Positions 47,671 to 60,281 of a DNA stretch of 64,000 nt are shown here, one piece after another. Below the pieces are notes generated by a model. It was not told the origin of the DNA and made no database searches. It worked only from the letters and a program-made list of their open reading frames with translations. The stretch spans positions 5,586,001 to 5,650,000 of the forward strand of contig JAGTTD010000022.1 of NCBI GenBank assembly GCA_018398585.1, read 5' to 3'. The stretch comes from Simmondsia chinensis (lineage: Eukaryota > Streptophyta > Magnoliopsida > Caryophyllales > Simmondsiaceae). Positions within the stretch are counted from its first letter, which is position 1. Each line of letters opens with the position of its first letter. Made by a program: the position numbers and the translations under genes.

Positions 47671-48740
47671 GACTCCCCTTACAGCTGGGGTCCAGGTTCT
47701 TAGTATCCATTGAGACGCCAGCAAGGATTTATACCTATATGTTCGGTCTCTGGGTGAGATGCGTCCCAGGGCAAGATGTGGCTTGGGCCGAGATGCATCC
47801 TAGGCCTTAAAAGGCCTTGTCGTTATTCCTTTGTCCGAAAGCTATTTGCGAGTTGTTATCAACACGTAACAATACAAATTCCTTCTGGACTTGGAAGATA
47901 CCTAGTGAGTAAGCATGTCCCACAACCACCTAGGTGAACATAGTCCTAACCTCAATAGTCATTGTAAAAAACTCATACACCCACTTCACGTGGTCCGCAA
48001 GGTTGACACATGCTCAACAATCCGGACATATGCAGTCCTTCACAAGAAACTTGATCCATTGGTACTCTAGAACGTAAGCTCATACTCTTGATAGAGGATG
48101 ATTAACGCCCTCACACTCCCATTGGTGAGTCCATCATGTGTGTTGTCTCACACCACCCTTCATGGAAATCAATAAGAGCATTATGCTTGGCATCAAAATC
48201 GTGACATATTAGACATATCCATAAAAAACAAATAGTTCAATTGCCTGATTGACCAGTAATCCATACAAAAACATTTAATTCTACAATGTAGTGATTATTA
48301 CCATGCGCATTGAATAAATAAATTAGATACATAAGAAATGTACAAATATCAAAGCATATGCATTATGAAACCATACAACGCTAACAAAAAAATTTTAAAC
48401 GCCATATTTGAATATCCAAGAATCAAGCAATTGGATCGTATAAACTAATTGAAATAACTATCTTTTTAACTTTATTTTTTTCTTCTATAACTCAAATTAT
48501 ATACGATTAAAACTTACTCACAACATTCCTTGCTTACGAGAAACTCGGTTACCGGGTAAACCCCAGCCCCATGGGGCAACCCACACACAACAAGAGCCCA
48601 TTAAGTCCGGAATTCCTCATGAAGAAGTTCAATGGAGAAATTAAGCTCCAGACCTTTGGCCTAAAGCAATAGTCTATCTCTTTACTTGCCTCCTATTACG
48701 GACGCAAAGCTTTAGTGGGCAACTTACCCACAACATTATT
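47671..48740. other. No gene recognised upstream of the GT90 3' end
   Basis: LTR-like unclassified DNA (ttaaaaggcc near 47806). 47850-48260 is unassigned. 48480-48740 should include the 3' untranslated region of the GT90 gene. Confidence 0.4.
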
Positions 48741-51700
48741 CTACTGAAGATGCACTTGTTCTATATTTCTACTAGCCTCCCACCTCATAACATGCCTTAT
48801 GACATCCTCTTTCATGGCAACAAAATCACTAAGAGACTTGGGATCAAAAGGAGGGGGCATATCACAAGGGCTTGTACTTGAGGGCTCCTTGACCATGGAC
48901 TCTATCTTGAATGCCTTTTCTCGACCGAGTGCAGTGTCTATCATCGTCTCTAAAGGTACCTCCATGGCCCCAGGAGGAACCTCGGGTTTGTAGGTCAAGA
49001 GCTTTGCATACTCGTTTAAGAGATGGAACATGTAGTCATATATGTACTTCATCTTTAGCTCCTCCATTATGAACTTGCTCCCCGCTTCTCCTATCTCTTG
49101 TGCCTGTGTGACATGCATTCTTGTTAGTAGACTGACTATTCTAGAAGCTTATATTGCCATTTGTTGACTCGAATGTGCTTTCATTTGAGGAACAACTACT
49201 AGATTCACAAGAAAGAAGTCAGAAGGCAAACTAAAAGAAAGTGCAACTAATAGTCAAAAGGGGAAAAGAAAAATCAATTACATTTAGCTTGTGAAGTCCA
49301 CATCTGACTAGAATTCTATACTAAATCAATGGTATTTGGTAAAGGAATACATTGAACTCATATGTTGATCTCTTCCTTATTCTGACCATGTAACTTATTA
49401 CTACGGTGATCTCTTTCTTATTCTTACCATGTAACTTATTACTAAATTCATATTTTCTTCATCAAATTTTAGACTTTGTATGCCTAATTCTATAGTTTCC
49501 TTGTTCACATAAGGAGCTTGCAAGCTGTCGTGACTGCACTATAAACTATGTTGCATGAGATTGATACGAAACATTACTGATATATGGTTAAAAACTCTTA
49601 TGGCAAACCAGAGGAGGTACCAAGAGATCACGTCCTTAAGGTTATGCCCTACATATATATCTAGTGTCGCTTGGACCCATTTCAAAATATCCATAAGAAA
49701 CAAGTGAGAAAGAAAGAACCTTGAGAGGGAAGTGGTTGCCCCATTGAACAGCAAACTTGAGGGAGTTGCACAACTTGAATTTGTTGGGGTTGATAGGCCA
49801 GAAGTGCTTCAAAGGGACAAGGCTCCTGGTGAAGAACTCATAGTAAAGAGGCCTCACCAGCAGCAGCATGGAGTCGCATGCTTGCACGTACTTCTCACTC
49901 ACTGACCATGCTTTTCCCTCCATGTATATCTTGTACCTGTTTCACATGTTCGTACAGTTGAAACGTCTCATGTTAGAGTTGTAAGAGAAAAGATATTAAC
50001 ATATGTGAACCTCACATTTGCCAACTTCATGGGTTGGGCTAAGGTCCAATAGATTTTTCTGGGTAAGTCCTAAGAGTTTGAGGGTCCAAAGCAGACATCA
50101 GAAATGTAGCCCTTCATACAACATAATATTACTATAACATAGAACTTTGGGTTTGTATCAAGTAAGGAGTCTTGTAGCTACTTATACTGCTTAGGGTCTT
50201 GACTGGCACCGAGGACAGGAACAAAAGTAAATTTACACAGACACACACCTGTGAGTGCATTGTTCTGCCAAATTGGATGTCCTGAATCCATGTTTAGCTT
50301 CCAATGCCCATCTCTGTTATATTCATTACCCATATAAACTAAGATGTGTGAGAAAATTAATAATGAAAAAAAAAATATATATATGTGTGTGTGTGTGTTA
50401 TATAAAGGTTAGTTTTAGGTTCTGATGCCAATTGTGAGGGAAAATCTTGAACAAAATTGATATACTCGGATATCAATTTATTAGAAAATTAATACCTCCT
50501 TAATCGGGAACTTAACACCCCAGAACTTGATTCGATTCAAATACTATAACAAACAAGAGAAGTAAACAAAAGAGGTAATAGAGAACAAACGAAGAACACA
50601 GAGATTTACGTGGAAACCCCTCTTCAATCGAGAGGGGAGAAAACCACGAGCAGAGATGGAGATTCTTTATTGAGTATGAATAATGGAAGAATTACAACGA
50701 CACTTCCTCTGAACGAGATCTATAGAGAATTATTGAATCACTCCCTCTAAACTCTCGTAATGCTCTCAAATCTTAATTGGACGGCGGCTCTATTTGATTG
50801 GATGATTGGATGCAGAAACTGAAACCCTGAAGGTCTATTTATACTGAGCGAATTAGGTCACGCGTGTTTGGGCTCCTGATCGATCGGACATTCCCCCGAT
50901 CGATCGGCTTGCTCACGGCGAGACTTATAACTAAATTACATAAATTTGAGGCATATTTCTAACAGTTAGGGCCCTTATTTTATAGAACAAGTGGTCTAGC
51001 GTGACATAGGGCCCAGTTGAATTATAGTCTAAACCACTCACGCAATGGGAGCTTTTTTAATAGTTGCAAGCTTCTTTAAGTAAGAGATTACTAGTTCAAA
51101 TCTCAACAGATGCAGCCCTTATTACCGGTATGATTACAAAACAAGGCATCTTATGAGACGAGTCTATGCATTAATTATAAATATTTTCGTAATACCTGGG
51201 AGTAAATAAGAGTATTGGAATTACGAGTAGAATTGCAGGGGAGAAGGAAACGTCGATTGCCCATATGGAGATTGCCTTTCCAAAACGCATAAGGAGTTCT
51301 GTCCCTCCACTTCACTCTTTGGTTCCCTTGTTTTATTTCTTTCTTCAAGCTCTCCCATGGCTTTATGTTTATCTCCGCCCTGTTCCATTTTTACATAAAT
51401 TAATTTTAAACGAAAATAACATTATTGACATTTGCCCGGCTAAAATTATTATTTTGATACCAATAACATTGCTATGAATGCTATGGACTTTATTGCTTCT
51501 ATATCTTTATATTAATTATTTTTTCATTATCTTCCTATCTCGACATTTTAATATAATGTCGTATCTTAAGGTTTAAATAATTTTTTACTTAGGTATATTC
51601 TGCCAAAATACGACTATTTTTTGTCAAAAATACTGAACGCATGATCCAAATGATATACAAGTATTCTTTGCCAGATTCCTTCAATTTTTACCTCAAAAAC

Positions 51701-54535
51701 AGTGACATTGGAACATAATTTCAAATATATATAATTAACTTCCGCTTAAATCCAATGACCTTTTTTTCGTTGGAATTTAGAAAATGTTTGTATGAAAACG
51801 TGAAAATGATAGAAAGATGCAATGCGTGATTTATATACTCAATTTAGCTATTTATCAATATGTCACATATACTTGGATCATAAAAAATTATATCTAACAA
51901 TTATTTTTTATAAGTGAATAAATTTATGTGATACAAAACAAGATAAAATCTCCCTTAATCAAAGAGTGAAAAAAGAGCAAATTGCATATTAGTATTACAA
52001 CAAGATTTTAGCGTATTAATTTTTAGCATAAAAACTTTATAAAATAATTTTTTAATCTAAAAAGTGACGTGTATTTAATAAAATTTTATAAATGGCGACT
52101 GAAAAATCATTGCTCTGAACCTATTCGTAATATGAAATTTATCAAAAAAAAAAAAGGAATGAAGGGCACTTACGTACCAACCCCAGAAAGACCAATCAGG
52201 AAACACAATATCATATGACCATTCATCACCACAATAATGAAACATCGGCGGGGGTGTCCCCACCTCCCCCGCGGACTCTTCCCTCGTTCCATTCCGCCAT
52301 TCACCACCAAACCTTCCTTTCTGGATGACGGGTCTGTCATCACACTCGAACATCAAATCCAAGTCGGGCAACTTCCCAGGATACAACCTCAGCAATTGCA
52401 ATATCCCCCATATGGTAAACTCATCCCTCGTTTGATACGCCTTCTTATACTTCTCTACATACACTTTCCCATCCACCACGATTAGCCGAAAGAATGCTAA
52501 TGGCTTTGCAGCTTCGACTATGTCTCTGGATATCCCTCCGGTGGTCTTCCAAGGGCGCAGGTCCTCGTGGATCCACCGGAAGTAGTGGGGGCATGCATCA
52601 GGTGGCGACGGTGGTCGTGGCGGTGGAGTAGTGGTTGATGGGGATGTTTGGGTTTGGTTTGTGTTTTGGTTGGGCGTGGAAATGAGTTCGGGTTCCATCG
52701 CAGTTGTGCTTGTGGTTGTGGTTGGTTTGGATGGATGTGGAAGTGGGGACTTCTTGTATGATGGTGCTTCAGAGATCGATGGCTGCAACAGAGAAATAGA
52801 ACGTTAAAAAAAATATATCTTCTTTGTAATTAATGTTGATCATAGTTGTTAAACTCTCTATTCCAATCTAGTAATCTTACGATTTTACAATTGTTGATTG
52901 ATTCGGATTCTATGTAGATTCTTAATTTTACATAATCTTACTATTTCCAATTCGATCATACAAATAAAAAGTTAAAAAGTAAAATGTTTGAAAGTTGAAC
53001 TTTCTTTCTTAACCTGAAATAATAGGAAGTCAAATTAAGCATTTATATTTTCAGATGAAATTTAAGTTGAACTTAGTTTTAAGTTGTAATCTTAAATTAG
53101 GTGATATAAAGTTCGATTAATAACATATCATCTTTTGAAAGCTCTCACAATTATTTGAGTATAATATGAGATTTGTATGTTCCATGATAATATATTATCC
53201 TATTTGATTATATATGTTATATACACCCCCAGTAAATTAGATCTTACAAGATAATTTTATAAGTTAGGTATCCTTTTTTCTTTTTTTCTTTTTTTTTTTG
53301 GGGGGGGAGGGGGGGGAGCACAACTATATATCTAATTTTAATACCAAATATAGTTATACTATACAATTTATAAAATCTTACAATTCTTGATTTGATCATA
53401 GGATTTCAATTCTGTAAATCCCTACAATTCTAAGTAGAATCACAATTTTAATGAACTTGATGCTACTTAAAAGTGTAACGAGCTACATCGAGCACTTAAC
53501 AAGTTTTGGCATCTTTATTGGAACTTGATTTGATAAAGATATTATACTCAATTTGGCTTGGCTTGTCATTCTAATCAAGTGGAGTCAGGTCAATTATAAA
53601 GTATATTGAAACTTGCTAGCTACCTGAGTTGAACTCATTAAGAGGCCGAGGTCATACTAAGCCAAGTTATTTATGCTAGTATCAATTGTCACTGATTAGT
53701 TATTGAACTAGTATAGAGGCATTATCAAGTGTTGAACGTGCTCTTATCAAATTGCTTGCGAACATTGACAAACCGAGTATTTTGCTCAAACTCCAAATGA
53801 TATTGAGCCTCCCAAATGAATACAAAAAGAGCCAACGAAGGAGTTTATCAAATGTTTGATCATTACATTTCCAGTTGTACTGCTCAGTAATATTGTAAGA
53901 TAAGAGTAAAAGACAGACAATGACACTAATCGTTTTATAAAGAAAGGTAAGTAAATATATATATATATATATATAAATTTGTGGATAAATTTTAAAAGCT
54001 AACATGACTCTGATCATTCTATCATCATTTTAGAAAGATAAAATAGTTATGGCCAGGGGCATAATATAACAGATGTTGAAATAATCGAAAAGCTTCTAAT
54101 ATTTAATTTATTTGTAAGAGAATTTGTTTTCATATTTGAGTCAAAAAATCAAGAATTTGTATGCAAATGAAGGTTCCATAACTATTACAAGTAGCCAAAG
54201 TACCATACTAATTGACATGGGCCATCAGATAAGATTTGCCATTGAATACTTATCCAAAATAGTACTTACTCTCACACCTCTAATACATGCACCACCCTGT
54301 ACCAAACCCAAATCTAACACCGACAAATTTGCCACAACTCTGACATGAAACTTCTTCCTAAACCCAGATATAAAATAACAAAACGTACAAGAAAAATGGA
54401 GAAAAAAACACTTACGGTATGAATTACAATATAGCAACCGACAAATAAGAGGGCGTAGAAGTAGAAAACCACCGTGGCTTTCATCACCGGTGGCCACCAC
54501 ATCTTCTCCGGCCATCCCATTACAAATCTTCCCAT
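48741..54535 (-). CDS. GT90 (rumi-type) protein O-glucosyltransferase, six exons, 517 aa
   Basis: Members of the GT90/DUF821 family transfer sugars in the secretory pathway; plant targets are mostly unknown. Coding exons on the minus strand: 54535-54416, 52782-52178, 51379-51196, 50313-50249, 49936-49720 and 49103-48741. All junctions are GT-AG with matching phases, and they sum to 1,554 bases without a stop. The start is the ATG of MGRFVMGWPEKMWW. Residues about 20-38 form one membrane anchor (type II), 41-103 a Pro/Thr-rich stem, and about 104-480 the GT90 domain. Blocks include CPHYFRWIHEDLRPWK, YVEKYKKAYQTRDEFTIWGILQLLR, CDDRPVI, CGDEWSYDIVFPDWSFWGW, INIKPWE, PYAFWKGN, EGKAWSVSEKY and GEAGSKFIMEELKMKYIYDYMFHLLNEYAKLL. 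Intron 3 contains a Copia LTR. It is the only intact host gene seen here. Family assignment is firm; the substrate is not inferable. Confidence 0.93.
50433..50964 (-). repeat. Copia LTR with primer site in intron 3 of the GT90 gene
   Basis: On the minus strand it starts tgttagaaatatgcc and ends tttccctcaca, followed by attggcatcagaacct (50415-50432), a tRNA-Met-type primer site. It has a TATA box (gtataaatag near 50850) and 'aggggtttccacgtaaatct' shared with Copia-1 LTRs, plus paired gatcgatcgg palindromes (50878-50910). Only the LTR and about 30 bases of interior remain. It has the same orientation as the host gene. Confidence 0.82.
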
Positions 54536-56900
54536 AAGTCAATAGCTTGCTCTCTTATTCATCTCTCTCTTGCTCTTGATTTGCAAAGGGACAAGAAGAA
54601 TGGGACATAAAAGGATTTAATATTGGACCAACAACCATGATAAATAAAATCTATTTTGAAATTATAATAATGCTTATATTTCTCCTACAAGGTAGCTTTT
54701 ATTGTGGCATTATGTGATGTTGATGTATTATTCTACACGTTTTTTATCAATTGGCTTATCATCTTGATCACTATTACTATTTTTTTGTTTGGTAGGTAAG
54801 GTTTTTTTTTTTAATATATTTGACGTTAAATGTTTAGAATGATCAAGATATCAAGCAAAATGACTCTGAAACAAAAAAGAGCATAGGTCAATGCAAAAAG
54901 ACAAAAATAAAACTAGAAACCAGTGGCCCCGGTCTCTATCTGCCTTCCTTGGTATCACGGTCCCTTTTTACATTACCAGGTTTGGATTCCTACCTGTGTA
55001 TGTCTCCCTCGACCTCGATTAAAATACTGCATCTAAAGCTCAGAACATTCATCACATTATCACACATTATAAAGCTGGCATAAAAAAACCACGGTGTCCT
55101 CTCTCACTTTCTACTCATTCTTTGATTCCTGAATCCACACTTTACTCACAAGCGGCTAAGAATTCAGAACCACGCATGAGATTATTAGAGTTGGTGTCCT
55201 AAGGTACTCAATTTATGTAAACTTTTTTTATTAGTGAATAAAAGTTGTTTATTATCATCTATTTAATTTATAAGTCTTCATGCATGTGATGTTGTTTTCT
55301 ATCAAAGCACATATCATGAGATGGACGAAGTCCTTGAATGACATTTAAGATATCTATTTTTAGTGTATAATGAGATTGAGCCACAAATGGACTAAATAAC
55401 AGATAAGAATGCTATTTAATAATTAATTCATAGTCAGTGATGAGTTTGGGCTACTTATCTACTAACACTACAACATGACGTTTAGATAACTTGTCTTAGT
55501 TATGTAGATAGTGATCCAGAATGTTATATTGGTGTATTATAATGAGATTGTTAAACTGAACAGGACCATGTGATTTGCTTGTTTTTATACTACTATTAGG
55601 AGTGGGCGACTCATATAGTTTGTTTATACAATGACTCTTAATCCGGAAAATAATCATAACTCGTGGATAGAATATTAATTGCTTTAATGCGCTAAAAGGA
55701 TAAAGTTATTATGTATAACCTAGATCTTACGTTTGTTGGGCAGTTGCATGAAGTGTGGCAGGAATGGATATTTTACTAGGAATCTACATGTAAAATGTCT
55801 CCTTAGTTGATCGCAAGTTTTCGAATTGATTCCAAAGACTTTAGCCAGAGCATTCCTTATGTTGGACGTTTGCAATTAATACAGAAGTTGAAAGTTATCC
55901 AATACATCTGCCTAATTTTTATATCCAACAAGATGAAAAAGAGAGACAAAATGATAAATAAAGGTCGATTATATAGAGTTTGAAAAGCTCTTTTCCAAAA
56001 GCTATAAGTTATCCTAAAAGCTAGCAACCTAATTTTTGCCAATCAACGCAATTAGTTGTTTAACTAGTCAAAAAACTTGCCAAACATTGTCTATGTACTC
56101 AATTTTATATGACAAATTTATTAGATAAAGAAGAAAATAATTATTTAGTATTACTTTTAATAATTTTAGTTATATTTTAATAAATACCCAAATTGGATAT
56201 AAAAATTAGGTAGATGTATTTTCATACTTATTAATTCTTAATCACATAAGAAACATTTAATATTATTAATTAAATAATTGGATTATTCGTCCTTCACAAG
56301 TATGGTGACATTAAAATAATGAATAATCATAAATGCAATTATATCCCACCAGAAACGTTAGTGTACCGCCATTGAAAATGAACTATACATGCTTAATTGC
56401 ATAATAATTTGACAAAAGAATTATTAGGGGGCAATCATTGTGTATATGTCACTCAAAAATAATAAAATATACTATATTATATAGCTCGTCTAATAAGCAA
56501 GGACCTCCACCGACAACTCGTCTAAGTAAGACCCTCCTTTGATCTCGTAGGTCCAAATCGCCTAAAATAAAAGACGTCTAAAAGGCTGAATCTAAACTAG
56601 CTACGCAACAAGTCACCAAAAGCCCGTGTGAGCTAGGTGCAACTTGCCTTTTCATAAGAGTCCACCAGTGTGCAAAATACTAGAATTAGTGAATAGAATT
56701 ACAGGCCACAAATGTTTACAGAGTATAGAATACATCAATAATTACTATAGTATCCCTAATCTGGATATGTATGACAATTAAATAAGATAAAAGTCCTAGA
56801 TCTTTTTTTTTTTGTTTTTTTGAACAGGGTAAAGTCCTAGATCTAATAGATTATAATTACTGTGAAGCAAATCCCTTAAGAGCCATTTTCTACGTCTTAC
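54536..56900. other. GT90 upstream region and AT-rich DNA without genes
   Basis: 54536-54610 looks like the pyrimidine/purine-rich 5' leader of the GT90 gene (minus strand). No convincing TATA box was identified. The rest to 56900 has no recognisable coding region or element ends. Confidence 0.5.
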
Positions 56901-57029
56901 TTAATGGTGGGGGTATATTAAACTTGTAGATGAGCCTTTGAGACCTCCTAAAAAAAGTGGAAGTCAATGCCGACGTCACGAGCAAAGACACCATCATGTG
57001 AAGATCGGAAATTGACGTAAGAACATGAG

Positions 57030-57600
57030 AAAACTGATAGGTACCAATTGTGATAAGGTTAAAAACTCCTCCATAGAAATTGATAGATTGTTGATCTTGG
57101 AGATGTCAAAAACCTCATTATAGTGTAGACAAATTCACTACAATGGTAGGCTAAACAAAGGATACAGATAAGCAGCCAGTTTCACCACCCTAATTGGTTA
57201 GGCGAAGGATACAAAAGAACTTTCTAATCTCACACAAAGAGTTAAAAGCGTACACTCAACTTGATTGAAAACTTTCAATTGAAAAGATTATTAATGAATT
57301 GAATAAAGAAGTACATATGAGTCTCTATATATAGAGGACTAAAGATAGAAAATGACACAAACGACACTAAGCAATAATAAGAATAAAAGGGTAAAAGCAT
57401 AATTGAATGAAAACCCTAGTATCTTACCTAATATGGCGTGCTGTACTCCCATATTTGGAGATATACTTTATAAAAAATAAAAGTCTAAATAAAATTAAAG
57501 TTACTTCTAGAAATTAGGCTAATAAAAATTGAATAAATTAATTAGACCTAATTAAAGCTAACTAAATAAATGTTAAACTTTATAGACACTACTTGTCATA
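57030..57600 (-). repeat. Putative Gypsy LTR remnant
   Basis: On the minus strand a TATA box (ctatatatag, 57325-57334) is followed by a leader. Near 57040 it reads ccttatcacaattggtacc, which could be an LTR end plus a weak primer site. It directly follows the Gypsy protease fragment, as in gag-only LTR elements that lack pol, but boundaries and a partner copy were not found. Confidence 0.4.
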
Positions 57601-57659
57601 CAACTCATATTGGAGAAGACTCACCTTCGAGTCTTAAACATCTTCATCCTGCAAATATG

Positions 57660-57905
57660 TATCTCACGCATTTTTATCTTGACCTTCCTTATAATCAAAA
57701 TATTGTTTGGCTTCTTTAGAAGGTATTCAGCCTTCATAGGAGCTAAATTAACCTTTACTCCATCCTTCACAAATGAATAAGAATTGTGATAACCATCGTA
57801 GATAGCTCAACAATCATATTGCCAGGGGTGACCAAGAAGTAAGTGACCGACATCCAAAGGAATAACATCACACCAAACGTCATCATTATACTTATCTCCA
57901 ATTGA
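57660..57905 (-). pseudogene. Ty3/Gypsy protease fragment
   Basis: The minus strand reads KYNDDVWCDVIPLDVGHLLLGHPWQYD, then a stop, then YDGYHNSYSFVKDGVKVNLAPM. CDVIPMDxCHxLLGRPWxxD and the HDGxxNxYxF block are the C-terminal part of plant Gypsy retropepsins. The fragment starts in mid-protease exactly where Copia-3 RT stops, so the two were joined by deletion or nested insertion. Confidence 0.8.
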
Positions 57906-58675
57906 AAATAGTTAAGGCGTTCCAATTCTGTCATGTCAAACTCAGATTGAAGAGAACGAAGCACATCCTCAAGTACCGCATTAGATGAAGCCGTAAGAAC
58001 TATATCATCAATATAAACCAGCAATATAGCCATGTTATGTCCTCGACATAAGACAAATAATGAGGAGTCAAACTTACAACTACAGAAACCCAAACGATGC
58101 AGAAAGATAGCAAACCGGGTGCACCAAGCACGAGGAGCCTGCTTGAGACCATAAAGGGACTTGTTAAGCTTGCAGACATGATCAGGATATTCAGAGCTGA
58201 TGAAACCTGGTGGTTGCTTCATATAGACCTCCTCATTAAGGGTGCCATGAAGAAATGCATTTTTGACATCAAGTTGATGAATGGGCCAGTGCTGAGAAGT
58301 GGCAATAGACATGACAGTACGAACTGTAACAGGTTTAACGACAAGACTAAAAGTTTCACTATAGCCGATGCCATACCGCTGTGTGAATCCCTGAGTAACT
58401 AACCGAGCTTTAGATCATTCAATTTGACCAGTGGAAGTCTGTTTTATGCGATAAACCCACTTGCAAACAACAATGTTACCATGAGAAGGCGGCGGAATGA
58501 GATCCCATGTTTTATTACGTTGAAGAGCATTAAATTCATCGAGCATTGCATTCTTCCAATTTTCATCATTAAGAGCCTGCTTATAGGAAAAAAGAACCCC
58601 GGGCAATAAATTATGAGCAAGCATAAAAGGTTTGAGAAGAGGTTTAACAATACCAGCTCGGGCTCGAGTGACCAT
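57906..58675 (-). pseudogene. Copia-3 reverse transcriptase, N-terminal part
   Basis: Begins MVTRARAGIVKPLL and WKNAMLDEFNALQRNKTWDL. A tga interrupts GQIE-(stop)-SKARLV near 58411, where related proteins have Arg (cga). It continues QLDVKNAFLHGTLNEEVYM, SLYGLKQAPRAW and the catalytic YIDDIVL (about 58020). After LNYF the frame runs into Gypsy sequence, so the thumb and RNase H are absent. It is separated from integrase by one frameshift around 58675-58759. Confidence 0.88.
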
Positions 58676-58758
58676 GGGATGGCGTGAACCGAACAGAGAG
58701 GCTGCTGGTGGGGTATGTTTGGCCGGAGGAGCAGCGGATGCTGCGGTAGTGGGGGCTG

Positions 58759-60180
58759 CTAGTGAGGTGCAGCGGTAACAGCTGGCTGCTGCGCTGCAAG
58801 GGTGGCTGTAGGAACGTTGGCCGGCGGGAGCGACTGGGGAAAGCGAGCAAATGGAGATGATGCAAGTGGCAAGGAGAAAACTTGGTGGAGACGGTCCATT
58901 GTGGCTTGAGGGAAGGTACCCAAACGTGCAAAGGGAAAGTCTGCTTCATCAAAAATAACATGCCTCGAGATAATGACTTTGTTAGTAGAAATATCCAAAC
59001 ATTTATAACTTTTATGACTTGTTGGATATCCCAAGAAAACACACAAGGTAGAGCCTGGTGCAAGTTTATGAGGAGTGTTTCCACTAAAATTTGGATAACA
59101 AGCACTGCCGAAAACCCGAAGGTGATCATAATTAACCTTTGTTTTATACAGGTGTTGGAAAGGTGTCTTTTTCTTAATGGAAGTGGATGGTAGTAAGTTG
59201 ATGATATGAGCAGCAACAGAAATTGCTTCTACCCAATATTCTAACGGCATGTAGGCTTGAAAAAGGAGTGAACGCATCATGTTACCAACGGTTCGATTCA
59301 TGCGTTCAGCTTTCCCATTTTGTTGGGAGGTATGAGAACAGAAGACCCTACTGTGAATGCCCCGTTGCAGAAAAAGTCCATTAAAGCCACGATTGATGTA
59401 CTCAGTACCATTATCACACTGAAAATGTTTGATTTCTACACCAAATTGATTTAACACGAGATTACAAAACTGAACAAACAAGTCGAAAACTGCAAATTTG
59501 GCACGCATATGGTAAATCCATACAAAACAAGAGTAATCATCCAATAATAATAGATAATACTTAAAACCACTGAAACTAATAACAGGCGATGTCCATACAT
59601 CAGAATGAATAATATCAAAAGGACGCGTAGTATTGGTAACAGACTTTTGAAAAGGTAAACGATTATGCTTACCTAGTTGGCAAGCGTGACACAAACTAGA
59701 CTCTGAAGAACTAGAACATGAAATGAACTTTTGCTTAAATAGAGTAGATAAAACTGGTTCTCCTAGATGACCCAAGCGACGGTGCCAGAGAGAGGAGGAG
59801 ACTTGAGACGCAACAACTGATGTATGGATAGAGGAGGATCCTGGTACTATAAAGAGAGGCATCGGAGTGACACAGCGAATGACAGTGGACTTCGATTTAT
59901 GATCCTTGACAGAGAAACCAAAATAGTCAAATTCAAGAAGACAATTATTATCGGAACAAAACTGACGGACAGAAAGTAAATTTTTGGACAGACCAGGGAT
60001 GAATAGTACTTTATTTAAAATAAAACGACCTGCAAGAGTAGAGAGAAAACATGATCCAATACCCGCAATAGAGAAGGACGCACCATTACCCACTAAAATT
60101 TTGTCAGTACTAGTATATGGAGACAAGGATGTTAGGATACCTGGGTTATTTATCATGTGAGAGGAAGCTCCGCTATCCAT
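58759..60180 (-). CDS. Copia-3 protease-integrase open frame (473 codons)
   Basis: Starts at the protease active site MDSGASSHMINNPG. Then come the GAG-pre-integrase zinc part WHRRLGHLGEPVLS...CHACQLGKHNRLPF (residues about 130-180) and the integrase DDE core: SDVWTSP, QCDNGTEY and QNGKAERMNRT. The C-terminal FGSACYPNF and FLGYPTSHKSYKCLD blocks and a Pro/Ala-rich linker follow. All three catalytic acidic residues are present. An in-frame tag precedes it where DPxWVMDSG would be expected, so it is disconnected from gag. It is part of a transposon polyprotein, not a host gene. Confidence 0.9.
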   Translation of the reverse strand: MDSGASSHMINNPGILTSLSPYTSTDKILVGNGASFSIAGIGSCFLSTLAGRFILNKVLFIPGLSKNLLSVRQFCSDNNCLLEFDYFGFSVKDHKSKSTVIRCVTPMPLFIVPGSSSIHTSVVASQVSSSLWHRRLGHLGEPVLSTLFKQKFISCSSSSESSLCHACQLGKHNRLPFQKSVTNTTRPFDIIHSDVWTSPVISFSGFKYYLLLLDDYSCFVWIYHMRAKFAVFDLFVQFCNLVLNQFGVEIKHFQCDNGTEYINRGFNGLFLQRGIHSRVFCSHTSQQNGKAERMNRTVGNMMRSLLFQAYMPLEYWVEAISVAAHIINLLPSTSIKKKTPFQHLYKTKVNYDHLRVFGSACYPNFSGNTPHKLAPGSTLCVFLGYPTSHKSYKCLDISTNKVIISRHVIFDEADFPFARLGTFPQATMDRLHQVFSLPLASSPFARFPQSLPPANVPTATLAAQQPAVTAAPH

Positions 60181-60281
60181 GACCTAGGAGGGGTCAAGAA
60201 TAGGGGAAGAATAAGACTATGGAGGGAACTGACTCGCATCGAAGCCTGGGTAAAAACCATAGCCAGTGGTATAAGCATTAT

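Noticed and set aside
58644..59216. 190-codon minus-strand ORF
   Set aside because: Out-of-frame shadow of the Copia-3 integrase.
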